A DNA stretch of 64,000 nucleotides. Source: UBA5794 sp963714375 (GTDB lineage Bacteria; Actinomycetota; Acidimicrobiia; Spongiisociales; UBA5794). The stretch covers positions 124,001-188,000 of the forward strand of contig CAVQOG010000003.1 in NCBI GenBank assembly GCA_963714375.1, written 5' to 3'. A program made the translations under genes and the position numbers. Positions 33,606 to 42,169 of the stretch are shown one piece after another (position 1 is the stretch's first letter; every line of letters starts with the position of its first letter). The notes beneath the pieces are model-generated. The model was not told the origin of the DNA and did no database searches. It was given only the letters and a program-made list of their open reading frames with translations.

Positions 33606-34738
33606 ACACCCTCCACCGTTTCAGCGATCAGATGGTCGACAACGGCGTTGAGCGCATCGCGGGACTCAGCCCCACCCGCCATCGCGTCCTCATACACCTT
33701 GCGCTGACGGTCAGCGCTTGTTCCGTTCTCAACGATCGAGCGAATGTGCTCGACATGCTCAATCGCACCGATCGCCGTCGCCTCTTCCTTCACTATCTCG
33801 ATCAATTCGGCAGCCAGATTCGAAAAGGGCGTGAGCACGCCGCGGCCGAAATCAATCAGCGACTCGTCGATGCCGTAACGCTGGGCTCGCCAGTTGTTCT
33901 CTTGGATCAACATGCGTGAATACTGACGCCAACGTTGGTTCTCCATCCGAAGCTGATACAGGGTGGCGAGGAGTGATTGGTAGCAGGCTGCAATGGCGAG
34001 GGCGTCGACGATGCGTGTGCAGATGTCGGTCGAACGCATCTCAAGTGTCGGGTACCGCGACGAAGGCCTGATATCCCACCAGAGCTTCGAGGCATCTTCG
34101 ATGACACCGGTTCCGACCAGGACATCGACATGGCGTTGATAATCGGACCAGCTGTCGAACTCATCGGGCAAACCAGTGCGAGGCATTGACCGGAACACGG
34201 TGGTGCGATAGCTCTTGAGCCCGGTGTCCTCGCCCTGCCAAAACGGCGACGACCCTGAAATCGCCAGCAGGTGGGGAAGGAAATACGTCACCTGGTTCAT
34301 GAGTTCAATACGCAGATCCTCATCAGCGATCCCCACATGCACGTGCATGCCGCAGATCAGCAGCCGCCGAACAACACCTTGGAGGGCTTGTTCGAGGAGG
34401 TTGTACCGAGTCTTATCGGTGTGCTTCTGTTGGATCCAATCAGCGAACGGATGGGTCGATGCTGAGATGATGGCCATGCCATGATCGTTGACGGTATCGG
34501 CAACGAATCGACGCATCGTCGCAAGGTACTCAGCGACCTCGTTCATGTTGTTTGCCACCGGCGTGCCTATCTCAACCTGAGAGCGGATGAACTCGGGGCT
34601 GGTCAAACCGATCGGAGGGCGGGCGAGAGTGTCAAGGAGTGTGTCTGACAAATCGTCGACGAGGTCGCGAGTCTCGCGATCGACGACAAAATACTCCTCT
34701 TCGATCCCGATCGTGAATCGTGGGCGTTCTGGGGTCAT
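33602..34738 (-). CDS. YbdK-type carboxylate-amine ligase / glutamate-cysteine ligase 2
   Basis: A 378-residue protein of the GCS2 family. FTIGIEEEYFVVD is the ATP/metal-binding Glu cluster at the start; STHPFADW and CGMHVHVGI are conserved motifs. WWDIRPSSRYPTLEMRSTD is the family's core C-terminal signature. Members have weak glutamate-cysteine ligase activity or act in mycothiol- or ergothioneine-related steps; the true substrate is unknown. It is first in the overlapping operon with nadE, the aminotransferase and an unknown protein. Confidence 0.85.
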   Translation of the reverse strand: MTPERPRFTIGIEEEYFVVDRETRDLVDDLSDTLLDTLARPPIGLTSPEFIRSQVEIGTPVANNMNEVAEYLATMRRFVADTVNDHGMAIISASTHPFADWIQQKHTDKTRYNLLEQALQGVVRRLLICGMHVHVGIADEDLRIELMNQVTYFLPHLLAISGSSPFWQGEDTGLKSYRTTVFRSMPRTGLPDEFDSWSDYQRHVDVLVGTGVIEDASKLWWDIRPSSRYPTLEMRSTDICTRIVDALAIAACYQSLLATLYQLRMENQRWRQYSRMLIQENNWRAQRYGIDESLIDFGRGVLTPFSNLAAELIEIVKEEATAIGAIEHVEHIRSIVENGTSADRQRKVYEDAMAGGAESRDALNAVVDHLIAETVEGV

Positions 34739-34784
34739 GTCTCCTCCGCTTACAAGCCACAGCCACGGTAGTCCCCCGACAGTC

Positions 34785-35831
34785 TCACATTACGAGCAGT
34801 AGGCCCACATCTTCAAGAGCGTGAGCGAGAGCGCCTTCCTCTCCGGTTCGCACCGAGATCGTCAGAACACCACCTCCACCGTGCGGGGAGTGTCTCATCT
34901 GAATATCTCGTACATCGACCTTGGAGGTCTCGAGGGCATGACCAACTTTGGCAATCTCGCCAGGTTGATCGGCGAGCGCAATGCGCACCGCAGCAACCGG
35001 CGCTCCGAGCATTCGGCGGGTCTCGCGTCCGGTTGCAAGCATTGTCAGCAGCGCGTCATCGTCTGAGACAAGCGCCGCCTCAATAAGCGCCAGACGCGTC
35101 TTGAGTGATCCGATCGCGTCCAGGACAGCATTCGAGTTCGCCTTGAGGAGTTCGACCCATGGGATCGGTTGTGACGCCGCTACTCGAGTCAGGTCGCGAA
35201 AACTCCCAGCAGCGAGGTCTATGGCTCCGCTCGAATCTGAAGCAGCGGCCAACAAAGCCCCCGATACAAGCTGAGGGAGATGGCTGATTCGCGCAACCGC
35301 CGAGTCGTGGTCTTCGGCTGACATCCGCACAACCCGTGCTCCGAGAGCCTCGATGACGGCGACCGCCGCCACGTCTGCGTGAGGGTCCGATCCGTCCACC
35401 ACGACCCACGAGGCACCACGGAAGAGCGCGGCACTTGCTGCAGCGGGGCCCGAGGTCTCGCGGCCCGCCATGGGATGGGTGCCAACGTAGTGAGGAAGAT
35501 GCACTGCCGCTGCCGCAACGGGAGCTTTGACACCTGCGACATCCATGATCGGAAGATCAGTCACAAGACGTGTCAGGACTTCGATCGTCGCGGTTGGAGG
35601 CGCTGCGACGACGATGATGTCGGGGGAGGTAGCAACAATGTCATCAATCATCGGAACGAAGCGTGTCACCAAAGACCGATCCATTGCGACTGCTACCGCA
35701 TCAGGATCAGCGTCGTAGCCAACGACCGTCCAGCCGGCGTCGGTAAGCCCAGCCGCGATTGATCCCCCGATGAGCCCGACACCGATCACACCTGCTGTCT
35801 TGGATTCCGTCGTGGCACCAATCTCGATCAT
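34785..35831 (-). CDS. tyrA: Prephenate dehydrogenase with ACT domain
   Basis: A 348-residue enzyme of tyrosine synthesis converting prephenate to 4-hydroxyphenylpyruvate. The NAD motif GVIGVGLIGGSIAAGLTDAG is near residue 14. DVAGVKAPV and THPMAGRETSGP carry the catalytic His region, and ISHLPQLVSGAL the second. The C-terminal 70 residues form an ACT regulatory domain (VRIALADQPGEIAKVGHALE), presumably tyrosine feedback. Together with the chorismate mutase fusion and the HisC-like aminotransferase in this window it supplies a tyrosine branch, though the genes are not clustered. Confidence 0.93.
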   Translation of the reverse strand: MIEIGATTESKTAGVIGVGLIGGSIAAGLTDAGWTVVGYDADPDAVAVAMDRSLVTRFVPMIDDIVATSPDIIVVAAPPTATIEVLTRLVTDLPIMDVAGVKAPVAAAAVHLPHYVGTHPMAGRETSGPAAASAALFRGASWVVVDGSDPHADVAAVAVIEALGARVVRMSAEDHDSAVARISHLPQLVSGALLAAASDSSGAIDLAAGSFRDLTRVAASQPIPWVELLKANSNAVLDAIGSLKTRLALIEAALVSDDDALLTMLATGRETRRMLGAPVAAVRIALADQPGEIAKVGHALETSKVDVRDIQMRHSPHGGGGVLTISVRTGEEGALAHALEDVGLLLVM

Positions 35832-35923
35832 CCTGCGAGGCTAGGGCTGCGTGGTTCCCACAGAAGTCAGAGTCAGACATCGGGAACTGACCTGTCGGGT
35901 TTCCGCGGTCCTACGCTTGCGGG

Positions 35924-36865
35924 ATGCGGCGAGTATTCATAACAGGGGCAGCTTCATGGACCGGAGGACACCTGGTTCGACGACTTGAGGCGCGCCCAGA
36001 TCTTGAGGTATTCGCTGTCGATGATGCCATCCCCCGTGTTTCGTTCTCATCGCCGTTCGAGAGACTATCTCTCGAACGGCTCGCTCTTGCCAGGTATGTG
36101 CTTGAAGTCGAGCCGAATTCGATCATCCACCTCCAGTCCGTCCACAGCACGGCAGAGGAGGGACGGAACACCGATGGCGAGGAACGAATCGTCGGGGCAC
36201 TTGCGCTCTTTGGTGCGATCGAACGACTCAGCTCCGTCGAATCCGTGATTGTGAAGTCCGATACCGCCATCTATGGCGCAAGCCCACGGAATCCATCGGT
36301 GATGAAGGAAACAACACGGCCACAAGGCACACCAAGTCGATTCCAACGTGACCTGACCGAAATGGAGCACTTCGTAACGGAAACAGCAAGTCGGCACGAC
36401 CACATTCGGTACACCATCCTGCGCTTTGCCCCGATCTTCGGTCCACGCGTCATGAATCCCTTCAGTCGATACCTGACACTCCCCGTGGTTCCAACGCTTG
36501 CCGGGTTCGATCCGCGCCTGCAAGTCACGCACGAGGATGACACGGTCCGAGCCCTCGAGCATGCGCTCGACAACGACACCGAGGGCACCTTCAACATCGC
36601 GGCCGACGGGCAGCTATACCTCTCTCGCTTCCTTCGCCTTGGCCGCCGCATCCCACAGCCACTTCCCGGCCGCCTGTTTGACTCTGCACTCAAGGCACTC
36701 GCAAGGGCCGACATCGTTGTTCCCAGACATGTCCAGGCGATCCTCAAGAACGGCAGAGTTGTCGACACGACCCTCATGCGATCCGAATTCGGATTCGAAC
36801 CGAAGAACACATGTCGACAGACTGTGCTCAGCGCATACGGCATTGGCGAGGAAAGCTCGACATGA
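35924..36865 (+). CDS. NAD-dependent epimerase/dehydratase family protein
   Basis: A 313-residue extended SDR protein. The cofactor motif is VFITGAASWTGGHLVRRLEA (GxxxxTGxxL variant). IIHLQSVHS is the usual middle strand. The catalytic Tyr-Lys pair is not in the standard YxxxK form: the region SDTAIYGASP is followed by RPQGTPSRFQRDLTEMEHFV. It overlaps the following acyltransferase gene by ATGA. The same pairing, epimerase then acyltransferase, occurs in mycobacteria (Rv0501/Rv0502), suggesting a shared cell-envelope lipid role. Confidence 0.82.
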   Translation: MRRVFITGAASWTGGHLVRRLEARPDLEVFAVDDAIPRVSFSSPFERLSLERLALARYVLEVEPNSIIHLQSVHSTAEEGRNTDGEERIVGALALFGAIERLSSVESVIVKSDTAIYGASPRNPSVMKETTRPQGTPSRFQRDLTEMEHFVTETASRHDHIRYTILRFAPIFGPRVMNPFSRYLTLPVVPTLAGFDPRLQVTHEDDTVRALEHALDNDTEGTFNIAADGQLYLSRFLRLGRRIPQPLPGRLFDSALKALARADIVVPRHVQAILKNGRVVDTTLMRSEFGFEPKNTCRQTVLSAYGIGEESST

Positions 36866-38079
36866 AACGGATCGATCTTGAAGCGCTCACCAAGGCTGAA
36901 CTGATGATCCTGGCTCGCGATGCCGATGTCCGCGGTCGATCGACAATGACCAAGAGCGAACTCATAGACGCGTTGGCCGAGGATGCCGCCGGGGAGACCG
37001 ATTCCACCACGACCATATCGGCGATCATCGACGGGATCCCCCCAATCGCGCTCCCCGGTATCTCCCCTGAGGACAGAGCTCAAGCAAAGGCGCGGCGAGA
37101 GGCGCTCGCCAGCCGACTCGCAGCATTCGTCGATCCATCGATTCATTGTCCGTGGAGGAGCAGCGAAGGCCACCCGTGCGGTCTGCCAGTGGTTGTTGGG
37201 ACCGATCGATGCGGGCTGCACGGAGAGGGAATCATCGAGGACAGGGCAATCCCACTCACCGGAAAACTTGGATTCGGCTCATGGCCCACACTATGGCGCC
37301 ACCTCAGCCTTGCGACATACGACATCGATTCCTTCGGCCTTGATCCAGTCGTCGCCGAAATGGCCTGGCACCTGCTGAACGGGATGTACTACGACTACTT
37401 CCGCGTTGAGGTCGAAGGCATTGAACACGTCCCGATGGATGGTGGCGCTGTCCTCGTCGCCAACCATGGTGGTGCAGCGCTCCCCTACGACGCTGCGATG
37501 CTTGCGCTCTCGGTCCTGAACGAGGCTTCCGAACCGAGGCGCGTGCGCGTGATCGGAACGGAGATCTTCAACATGCTGCCGGTCGTGTCGCACATGTATC
37601 GAAAAGTCGGGGCCGCATACGCGACGAGAGACGATGCCCGTGAGTTGCTCCGTCGCGGGCACCTGCTCGGTGTGTTCCCGGAGGGAGAACGGGGATTCAT
37701 GAAGCCAGTGTGGGAGGCGTATCGCGTGGGGAGGCTCGGACGGGGCGGTTTTGTCGAGATCGCGTCCGATGCTGGCGTACCCATCATCCCCGTTGCGATC
37801 ATCGGATCCGAGGAAGTCCACCCTGCCGTCATGGTTTCCAAGAAGCTCGCGAGGCTGGTGCGCTTCTTCTTCCCTGAACAGCGGGTGCAGGAGATAGCGG
37901 TTGCACTCAACCCAATTCCACTTCCCATTCGGTGGAAGATCCGGTTTCTTCCACCGGTCGAACCACTGCACCGCGAGAGGGGCGATGCCCTTGAACACCT
38001 CGAGCGAAGCGCGGACATTCGCCAGTCGATTCAGACAGCACTCGACGACATGCTCTCGACCCGTAAGACCGCGTTCTAG
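36862..38079 (+). CDS. Acyltransferase (PlsC-like) with N-terminal Rho-N/SAP-like and Cys/His-rich segments
   Basis: A 405-residue protein. The N-terminus (residues 5-40) has LTKAELMILARDADVRGRST followed by MTKSELIDALAE, a Rho-N/SAP-like helical nucleic-acid-binding motif. A Cys/His cluster follows near 93-120: CPW, then HPCG, then RCGLHG. The C-terminal lysophospholipid acyltransferase domain begins near 170, with VLVANHGGAALPYDAAML, FPEGERG and IIPVAIIGSEE. The spacing from His to Asp (NHGGAALPYD) is longer than the usual HX4D, as in some actinobacterial homologues. The ATG at 36862 overlaps the epimerase stop. Confidence 0.85.
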   Translation: MKRIDLEALTKAELMILARDADVRGRSTMTKSELIDALAEDAAGETDSTTTISAIIDGIPPIALPGISPEDRAQAKARREALASRLAAFVDPSIHCPWRSSEGHPCGLPVVVGTDRCGLHGEGIIEDRAIPLTGKLGFGSWPTLWRHLSLATYDIDSFGLDPVVAEMAWHLLNGMYYDYFRVEVEGIEHVPMDGGAVLVANHGGAALPYDAAMLALSVLNEASEPRRVRVIGTEIFNMLPVVSHMYRKVGAAYATRDDARELLRRGHLLGVFPEGERGFMKPVWEAYRVGRLGRGGFVEIASDAGVPIIPVAIIGSEEVHPAVMVSKKLARLVRFFFPEQRVQEIAVALNPIPLPIRWKIRFLPPVEPLHRERGDALEHLERSADIRQSIQTALDDMLSTRKTAF

Positions 38080-38107
38080 GTCAGAGGTCAGCTGCTGAAC
38101 TCCAAGG

Positions 38108-38161
38108 AACCCGCTTCGGGTTGCCGATGACCGATGACCGATGACCGTAATCCGTAGTCCG
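38108..38161. repeat. Hairpin plus heptamer array (ccgatga type)
   Basis: Hairpin aacccg-ctt-cgggtt (38108-38122) is joined directly to ccgatga three times and two decayed units (ccgtaat, ccgtagt) to 38161. The left part, ctgaactccaagg, is a decayed half of the palindrome found in other copies. Confidence 0.85.
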
Positions 38162-38186
38162 TTCAGGGTTGTGTCAGGATTACTGC

Positions 38187-38215
38187 TAACAATTGCAAGC
38201 GAAACGCTGTATCAT
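38187..38215 (+). promoter_or_regulatory. Possible promoter for a leaderless XRE gene transcript
   Basis: -10 box TATCAT (38210-38215) lies 17 bp after a weak -35 TAACAA (38187-38192). The start codon at 38222 is only 7 bases after the -10, so the transcript would begin at or next to the ATG. No Shine-Dalgarno sequence is present, which agrees with leaderless initiation. Confidence 0.5.
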
Positions 38216-38221
38216 GCAAGT

Positions 38222-38569
38222 ATGAGGAAGCCACAGCTGCCCGATGTGGGCGCATTCATCAAGGAACAGCGTGAGCAGGGCTCACTCTCGATCCGCAAGC
38301 TCGCGGAGCTGACGGGGGTTTCAAACCCGTACATCAGCCAAATCGAGCGAGGTGTGCGCAAACCGTCGGCTGAGATCCTCAGGTCGATCGCAGGTGCTCT
38401 GTCCATCCGGACTGAGACGCTCTACGAGAAGGCCGGTCTCCTCGACAAGCACGAGGGCCCGGATGTGATCGAAGCAATCGATACAGACAGCCATCTCACC
38501 AGAACACAGAAGCAGGCGCTGAAGGAGATCTACTCGAGCTTCGTCAGCACGGATCAGGAGGAATCATGA
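38222..38569 (+). CDS. XRE-family transcriptional regulator (Rv0474-like)
   Basis: A 115-residue cytoplasmic regulator. The HTH occupies about residues 10-65: IKEQREQGSLSIRKLAELTG, then VSNPYISQIERGVRKPSAEI. It is followed by LSIRTETLYEKAGLLD. Sequence style, length and position directly upstream of an HbhA-like gene match the mycobacterial Rv0474-Rv0475 pair. The stop overlaps the next ATG (ATGA), so the pair is translationally coupled and the regulator probably controls its own operon. Confidence 0.85.
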   Translation: MRKPQLPDVGAFIKEQREQGSLSIRKLAELTGVSNPYISQIERGVRKPSAEILRSIAGALSIRTETLYEKAGLLDKHEGPDVIEAIDTDSHLTRTQKQALKEIYSSFVSTDQEES

Positions 38570-39111
38570 TCAACATTGATACGCAGAAGGAAACCGTGAC
38601 AAAGGCAGCCAAGACGGTTGTCGACAACACGGTTTCAGCAGGAAACAAGGCAGTCGACTACTCGACAGGAACGGCTTCCGAACTTGCCGAGAAGGCGAAG
38701 GTTCTCCTTGCACGCACGAAGGATCTCGCATCCGCAGGGATTGACCGGATCAACGCTGTACAGCTCGGGGACAAGAACGTTGGCGAGCGCGTCGAGGTGA
38801 CGGTGGAGACCGTCGCGGCGGCAGTGGACGTCGACCAGCTCACTGAGCAGGTCGCAAAGCTGCGTGATCAGATCGACGGCATGCTCAGCTCCTGGAAGGA
38901 CTCGTTCCGTCCATCATCCGATGATGTGAAGAAAGCGGAGAAGCCAGCAGCCGCTAAGGCGACGGCGGCGAAGCCAGCAGCCAAGAAACCGGCAACCAAG
39001 GCAGCAGCGAAGCCAGCAGCCAAGAAACCGGCAACCAAGGCAGCAGCGAAGCCAGCAGCCAAGAAGCCAACAACCAAGGCAACAGCCAAGCCAGCAGCCA
39101 AGAAGAGCTAA
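38566..39111 (+). CDS. HbhA/phasin-like protein with Lys-Pro-Ala repeat tail
   Basis: A 181-residue protein. Residues 1-120 are an amphipathic helical region resembling phasin or HbhA coiled coils (LAEKAKVLLARTKDLASAGI). The last 60 residues are a basic tail of PAAKKPATKAA units, with at least three near-identical 11-13-residue repeats encoded by repeated DNA. Mycobacterial HbhA uses such a tail to bind glycosaminoglycans and its coiled coil to dimerise and associate with lipid bodies. Here a role in nucleoid, polymer-granule or surface binding is equally possible. No signal peptide. A strong terminator follows. Confidence 0.75.
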   Translation: MINIDTQKETVTKAAKTVVDNTVSAGNKAVDYSTGTASELAEKAKVLLARTKDLASAGIDRINAVQLGDKNVGERVEVTVETVAAAVDVDQLTEQVAKLRDQIDGMLSSWKDSFRPSSDDVKKAEKPAAAKATAAKPAAKKPATKAAAKPAAKKPATKAAAKPAAKKPTTKATAKPAAKKS

Positions 39112-39116
39112 CAGCT

Positions 39117-39154
39117 AACAGGAAGGGCCCGCCGCAAGGCGGGCCCTTCCTGTT
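39117..39154. terminator. Strong bidirectional terminator
   Basis: A perfect 17-bp stem (39117-39133 with 39138-39154), core ggaagggcccgcc/ggcgggcccttcc, GCAA tetraloop. It ends both the HbhA-like operon and the convergent unknown gene whose stop it touches. Confidence 0.88.
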
Positions 39155-40451
39155 ACATACTCTCCATGTAGCTCTTGATCGTGGGCATTCCTGTGAGCTT
39201 TTCGTAGAAGAAGCTGTTGACGAGGTTGAGGAGGCGTTGGCGAGCTCCCTCCACATGGATGGAACGATCCTCTGGATCTTCCGTTGCGATCGAATCGCGG
39301 AGTTCAAGAAGACTCCTTACGATCTCGGTTTCTTCCGCTCCCTCAAGGAGATCGACGACATCGACAATCGTTTCGTCGAGTTGCTCGAGTACGTGGGTGA
39401 CATCGATCGTTGAACCCTCACCGGTGGCTTCGTCGAGGGCTCGGACAACGGCGTGGATCTGATACAACGCCGCGGTCGGCTCATCGAAGAGTTCACGGAC
39501 ATACGCCGCCTCAGCATACGAACCGTTGTAGCGGAAGACGTTGTACATCCGTTTGGCGGCTTTGCCGTAGTTCTTTGGCTCCTTCATGATGTACTTGTGA
39601 ACTTCGCCCTCGAGCGCCTCGACATAGTCGTCAAGGGCGTCCGGTGACACCTGACTCACAACCTTGGAGAAGACAGGCAACGACTCGGCTTCGAGATACA
39701 CCTCTTGGAAGTAGGCGTCGACGAATCCGTCAAGCGACGTGATAGACCCGTCAGGTGCCTCCCACGTCACGTCGAGCATGTTTGATGCATTTGCAATGCT
39801 GTCGCGGATGGGGTCCGCGACGATCCAGTCGAGTTTGCACCAGCCGGGGTCGGCTGCACATGATTCCCAAGCGATTTCCACTGCCTGCCCGGTCGGGCTT
39901 ATCCCCGAGATGCGACCAGCCTCGATATCGGCTGGGAGCCAGGAGACAGGTGTACCGGCACCATGGGACTGACCTCGTATCACCACGTCGGCCGGGTAAC
40001 TGCCGAACTTGACCTCGGTCAACCGGTGCGTCGGCGCATTCATTGTGGACAATGCCTTTGCCTTGAACACCTCTGCAAATCGCAGCTCCGCAGCTGCCCG
40101 GGTTGTGGCCCGGACGTTGATCCGCTCGAAATAGTCACAGTCACCCGGATACGTCTGAACTCGGGACTGGGCGGCCGAGCCCGAAAGGGCGAGTGCGGTA
40201 TCAACATCTTCTTCGTCATCGAACCCGACGATGTCTGCGACCCGTCTGAAGTAGGCGAGGTCGGTCGGATCGAAATCGAGCATCGTGACGCGGTGACCGT
40301 AAACGCCAGCCCGCTTGTCGAACTCGACGCCGGCCTCTGCCTTGGCAACCCCGATGGCGTCAAGCCATTCAGCAGCCTCTGCCTCATTGATCTCGATATC
40401 CATGCGTTTGGCTGCAGAAATGACTTCAGCAATCTCCGGTTGTTCCGGCAT
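39153..40451 (-). CDS. Hypothetical protein, 432 residues, no recognised family
   Basis: An acidic soluble protein without signal peptide or membrane spans. The N-terminal half has YPGDCDYFERINVRATTRAA and HRLTEVKFGSYPADV. The middle contains a Trp/Cys-rich piece (WESCAADPGWCKLDWIVADP). The C-terminal half is helical and acidic (VLEQLDETIVDVVDLLEGAE). The GDCDYFERI...EVKFGSYP pattern is loosely reminiscent of nucleotidyltransferase-type folds, but this is only an impression. It ends at the shared terminator; no operon partner. Confidence 0.6.
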   Translation of the reverse strand: MPEQPEIAEVISAAKRMDIEINEAEAAEWLDAIGVAKAEAGVEFDKRAGVYGHRVTMLDFDPTDLAYFRRVADIVGFDDEEDVDTALALSGSAAQSRVQTYPGDCDYFERINVRATTRAAAELRFAEVFKAKALSTMNAPTHRLTEVKFGSYPADVVIRGQSHGAGTPVSWLPADIEAGRISGISPTGQAVEIAWESCAADPGWCKLDWIVADPIRDSIANASNMLDVTWEAPDGSITSLDGFVDAYFQEVYLEAESLPVFSKVVSQVSPDALDDYVEALEGEVHKYIMKEPKNYGKAAKRMYNVFRYNGSYAEAAYVRELFDEPTAALYQIHAVVRALDEATGEGSTIDVTHVLEQLDETIVDVVDLLEGAEETEIVRSLLELRDSIATEDPEDRSIHVEGARQRLLNLVNSFFYEKLTGMPTIKSYMESM

Positions 40452-40571
40452 AAGGACCCCCTGTTGGTTGAGGGGGGCACACTACCGGTGTCCAGACTGA
40501 GCGAAGCCAGACGACAGACGTCGGCGTCGGACGACAGAAGTCAGATACCGTTATCCGAGCGCGCAGCGAGC

Positions 40572-40976
40572 TCAGCTGGTTACTCCGGGTTCGAGGTCGT
40601 TCGCTGCATCGATCCAGCCTTGGATCATCTCGACGGTTGGAAGTCTTTGCACTCGTCGGCGTTTCGAATTGATCTGTGTGAGGGACGCCATGAGGTTCTG
40701 TGCATTCCGGCGACGAAGCGCCTTGATGGTGTCGACCCCGGTTGCCGCGAGAAGATCTGCGTACTCGGCCCCCACACCCTTCACCCTCATCAGGTCGGCC
40801 TGTTGTGCCCACTTGAGCAGATCCGTGGTTGCTATACCGGTCCTCGAGGCAACGTCGGCTCGACCTCGTCGCGACGATGCCTGTTCGAGCAGGGCCTCCG
40901 TGGTCCTGACTCGCCCCTTCCGCAACTTGGTTGCGTCTCGTTGACCGATCGCCCGTATCGCAGATATGGATGCCAC
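40572..40976 (-). CDS. DUF4332-like helix-hairpin-helix protein
   Basis: A 134-residue protein. MRVKGVGAEYADLLAATGVD is a helix-hairpin-helix of the DUF4332 type (GVG followed by LLxxxGV). A second hairpin-like segment lies at residues 2-45 (ISAIRAIGQRDATKLRKGRV). Such domains bind DNA or RNA non-specifically; function unknown. It stands alone between heptamer-like sequence (40505-40557) and the MocA-like gene. Confidence 0.7.
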   Translation of the reverse strand: MASISAIRAIGQRDATKLRKGRVRTTEALLEQASSRRGRADVASRTGIATTDLLKWAQQADLMRVKGVGAEYADLLAATGVDTIKALRRRNAQNLMASLTQINSKRRRVQRLPTVEMIQGWIDAANDLEPGVTS

Positions 40977-41047
40977 GGCGATCCTCCATGTCGACTCGCT
41001 CGGCTCTGGTCGAGACTACTCATTTCGCTGTGCCTCGCGCGTGGCGA

Positions 41048-41632
41048 CTAACGCCGACGGTGTGTCACCTGATCGGCAGAATCCAAAATCTGTTTTCCGA
41101 GCTCGTCGAAATGGCATTCCTCTATGGCAGATGCGTGCGTGGAGATCACATCGTGCAGCTGGAAGTCACCCTCAAGGCCAAGGAGCCGCTCAAGCAATCC
41201 GTGGCCGACAACAACGGGCCAACCCCGTGCATATCGATACTTTGGAACCACAGCGTCTGCGTGGCTCTCCTGTGCGCGTTCCACGAGTGCATCAACGACC
41301 CGTGCTGGCACACCTGGCTGATCGGCGCGTGCGATCACGCAGTTCGACACCTGCCGGTCCCTCATGATGTGATCGAGCGCCGCGCGGAGGGGTGACGAGG
41401 CTCCCTCTTCCCACTCTGGGTCGACGATCACGGTCACGGAAAGGTCCGAGATTGCGTCTGCCACCAGTTCACCGTCGGGGCCGACAACAACCACGCGACC
41501 CTGCACACTCCAGTCAAGAGAGTCGAGCACAACCCGTCTGACCATGGGGATGCCATCGATCGAGGTGAGATACTTCGGAGACGAAAAGCCTTCGCCGATG
41601 TCGGCTGCGAGTATGACGGCGACTGTCGACAC
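41048..41632 (-). CDS. MobA/MocA-like nucleotidyltransferase
   Basis: A 194-residue GT-A-fold protein of the NTP_transf_3 group. The start VAVILAADIGEGFSSPKYLT replaces the usual LAAGxSxRMGxxK loop, keeping Lys. VVVVGPDGELV and CVIARADQPGVPARVVDALV (Asp metal site) follow. MocA transfers CMP to molybdopterin; paralogues occur with molybdenum hydroxylases, some selenium-dependent. No molybdoenzyme is in the window, so the substrate is unproven. The altered loop (Asp-Ile-Gly-Glu) may change nucleotide specificity. Confidence 0.72.
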   Translation of the reverse strand: MSTVAVILAADIGEGFSSPKYLTSIDGIPMVRRVVLDSLDWSVQGRVVVVGPDGELVADAISDLSVTVIVDPEWEEGASSPLRAALDHIMRDRQVSNCVIARADQPGVPARVVDALVERAQESHADAVVPKYRYARGWPVVVGHGLLERLLGLEGDFQLHDVISTHASAIEECHFDELGKQILDSADQVTHRRR

Positions 41633-41713
41633 GTGAGCTCTTTCAGGCGGTTTCGGTGGAACGGCAACGGTACCGGACGCCTCCTGGCTACCGGGACAAC
41701 ACGAGCAGGCAGG

Positions 41714-42169
41714 CTATTCGGACAGAGCCTCGATGAGATCCGATTGGAGAGCTCCCAGCCATGCTACGGCGGCAAGGGCAGGGTCCTGCGAGATCATTGT
41801 CTCCCAACCTGGTCCTTCCTCGAAGGCGTTTGCCCTCGCGGCGAGGGTCAGACGGGCCGCGTTGATTACCCGCAGTACGGACTTTGCATCATCGACGGTG
41901 ATGGTCGAGGTCGTGCTGGTGAGTTCCATCAGGATTTCAAGGTCTACCGCCCTGTCTGTTGCAAGCTGAGACCCGACAAGCTCCTGGAAGTCGGCAGATG
42001 CTTCCGGGTCGTCGCGGTATGCCTTCCGGTACAAGACAGGTACGGCTGAGTCATTCTGTGAGTGTCCGACGGTCGCAAGGAGGTCAGGAATCTGCACCAA
42101 GAGTGCCTTGTCCTCGACGCTGAGCCTGGCAACCACATCGCCACCCCGTCGGCTGAACGCTGGCCTCAC
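41714..42169 (-). CDS. DUF2017 family protein (ClpS neighbour)
   Basis: A 151-residue helical acidic protein (LSVEDKALLVQIPDLLATVG; VDDAKSVLRVINAARLTLAA). DUF2017 genes regularly follow clpS in actinobacteria, function unknown. The GTG start at 42169 overlaps the clpS TGA (GTGA). The longer reading frame upstream of it is antisense noise over clpS and has been removed. The fixed pairing suggests a role linked to ClpS/Clp proteolysis. Confidence 0.8.
   Translation of the reverse strand: MRPAFSRRGGDVVARLSVEDKALLVQIPDLLATVGHSQNDSAVPVLYRKAYRDDPEASADFQELVGSQLATDRAVDLEILMELTSTTSTITVDDAKSVLRVINAARLTLAARANAFEEGPGWETMISQDPALAAVAWLGALQSDLIEALSE

Noticed and set aside
40505..40557. Additional heptamer array before the DUF4332 gene
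   Set aside because: Units such as gacgaca and gtcggac are recognisable but the 7-bp register breaks after each unit; treated as a decayed remnant.
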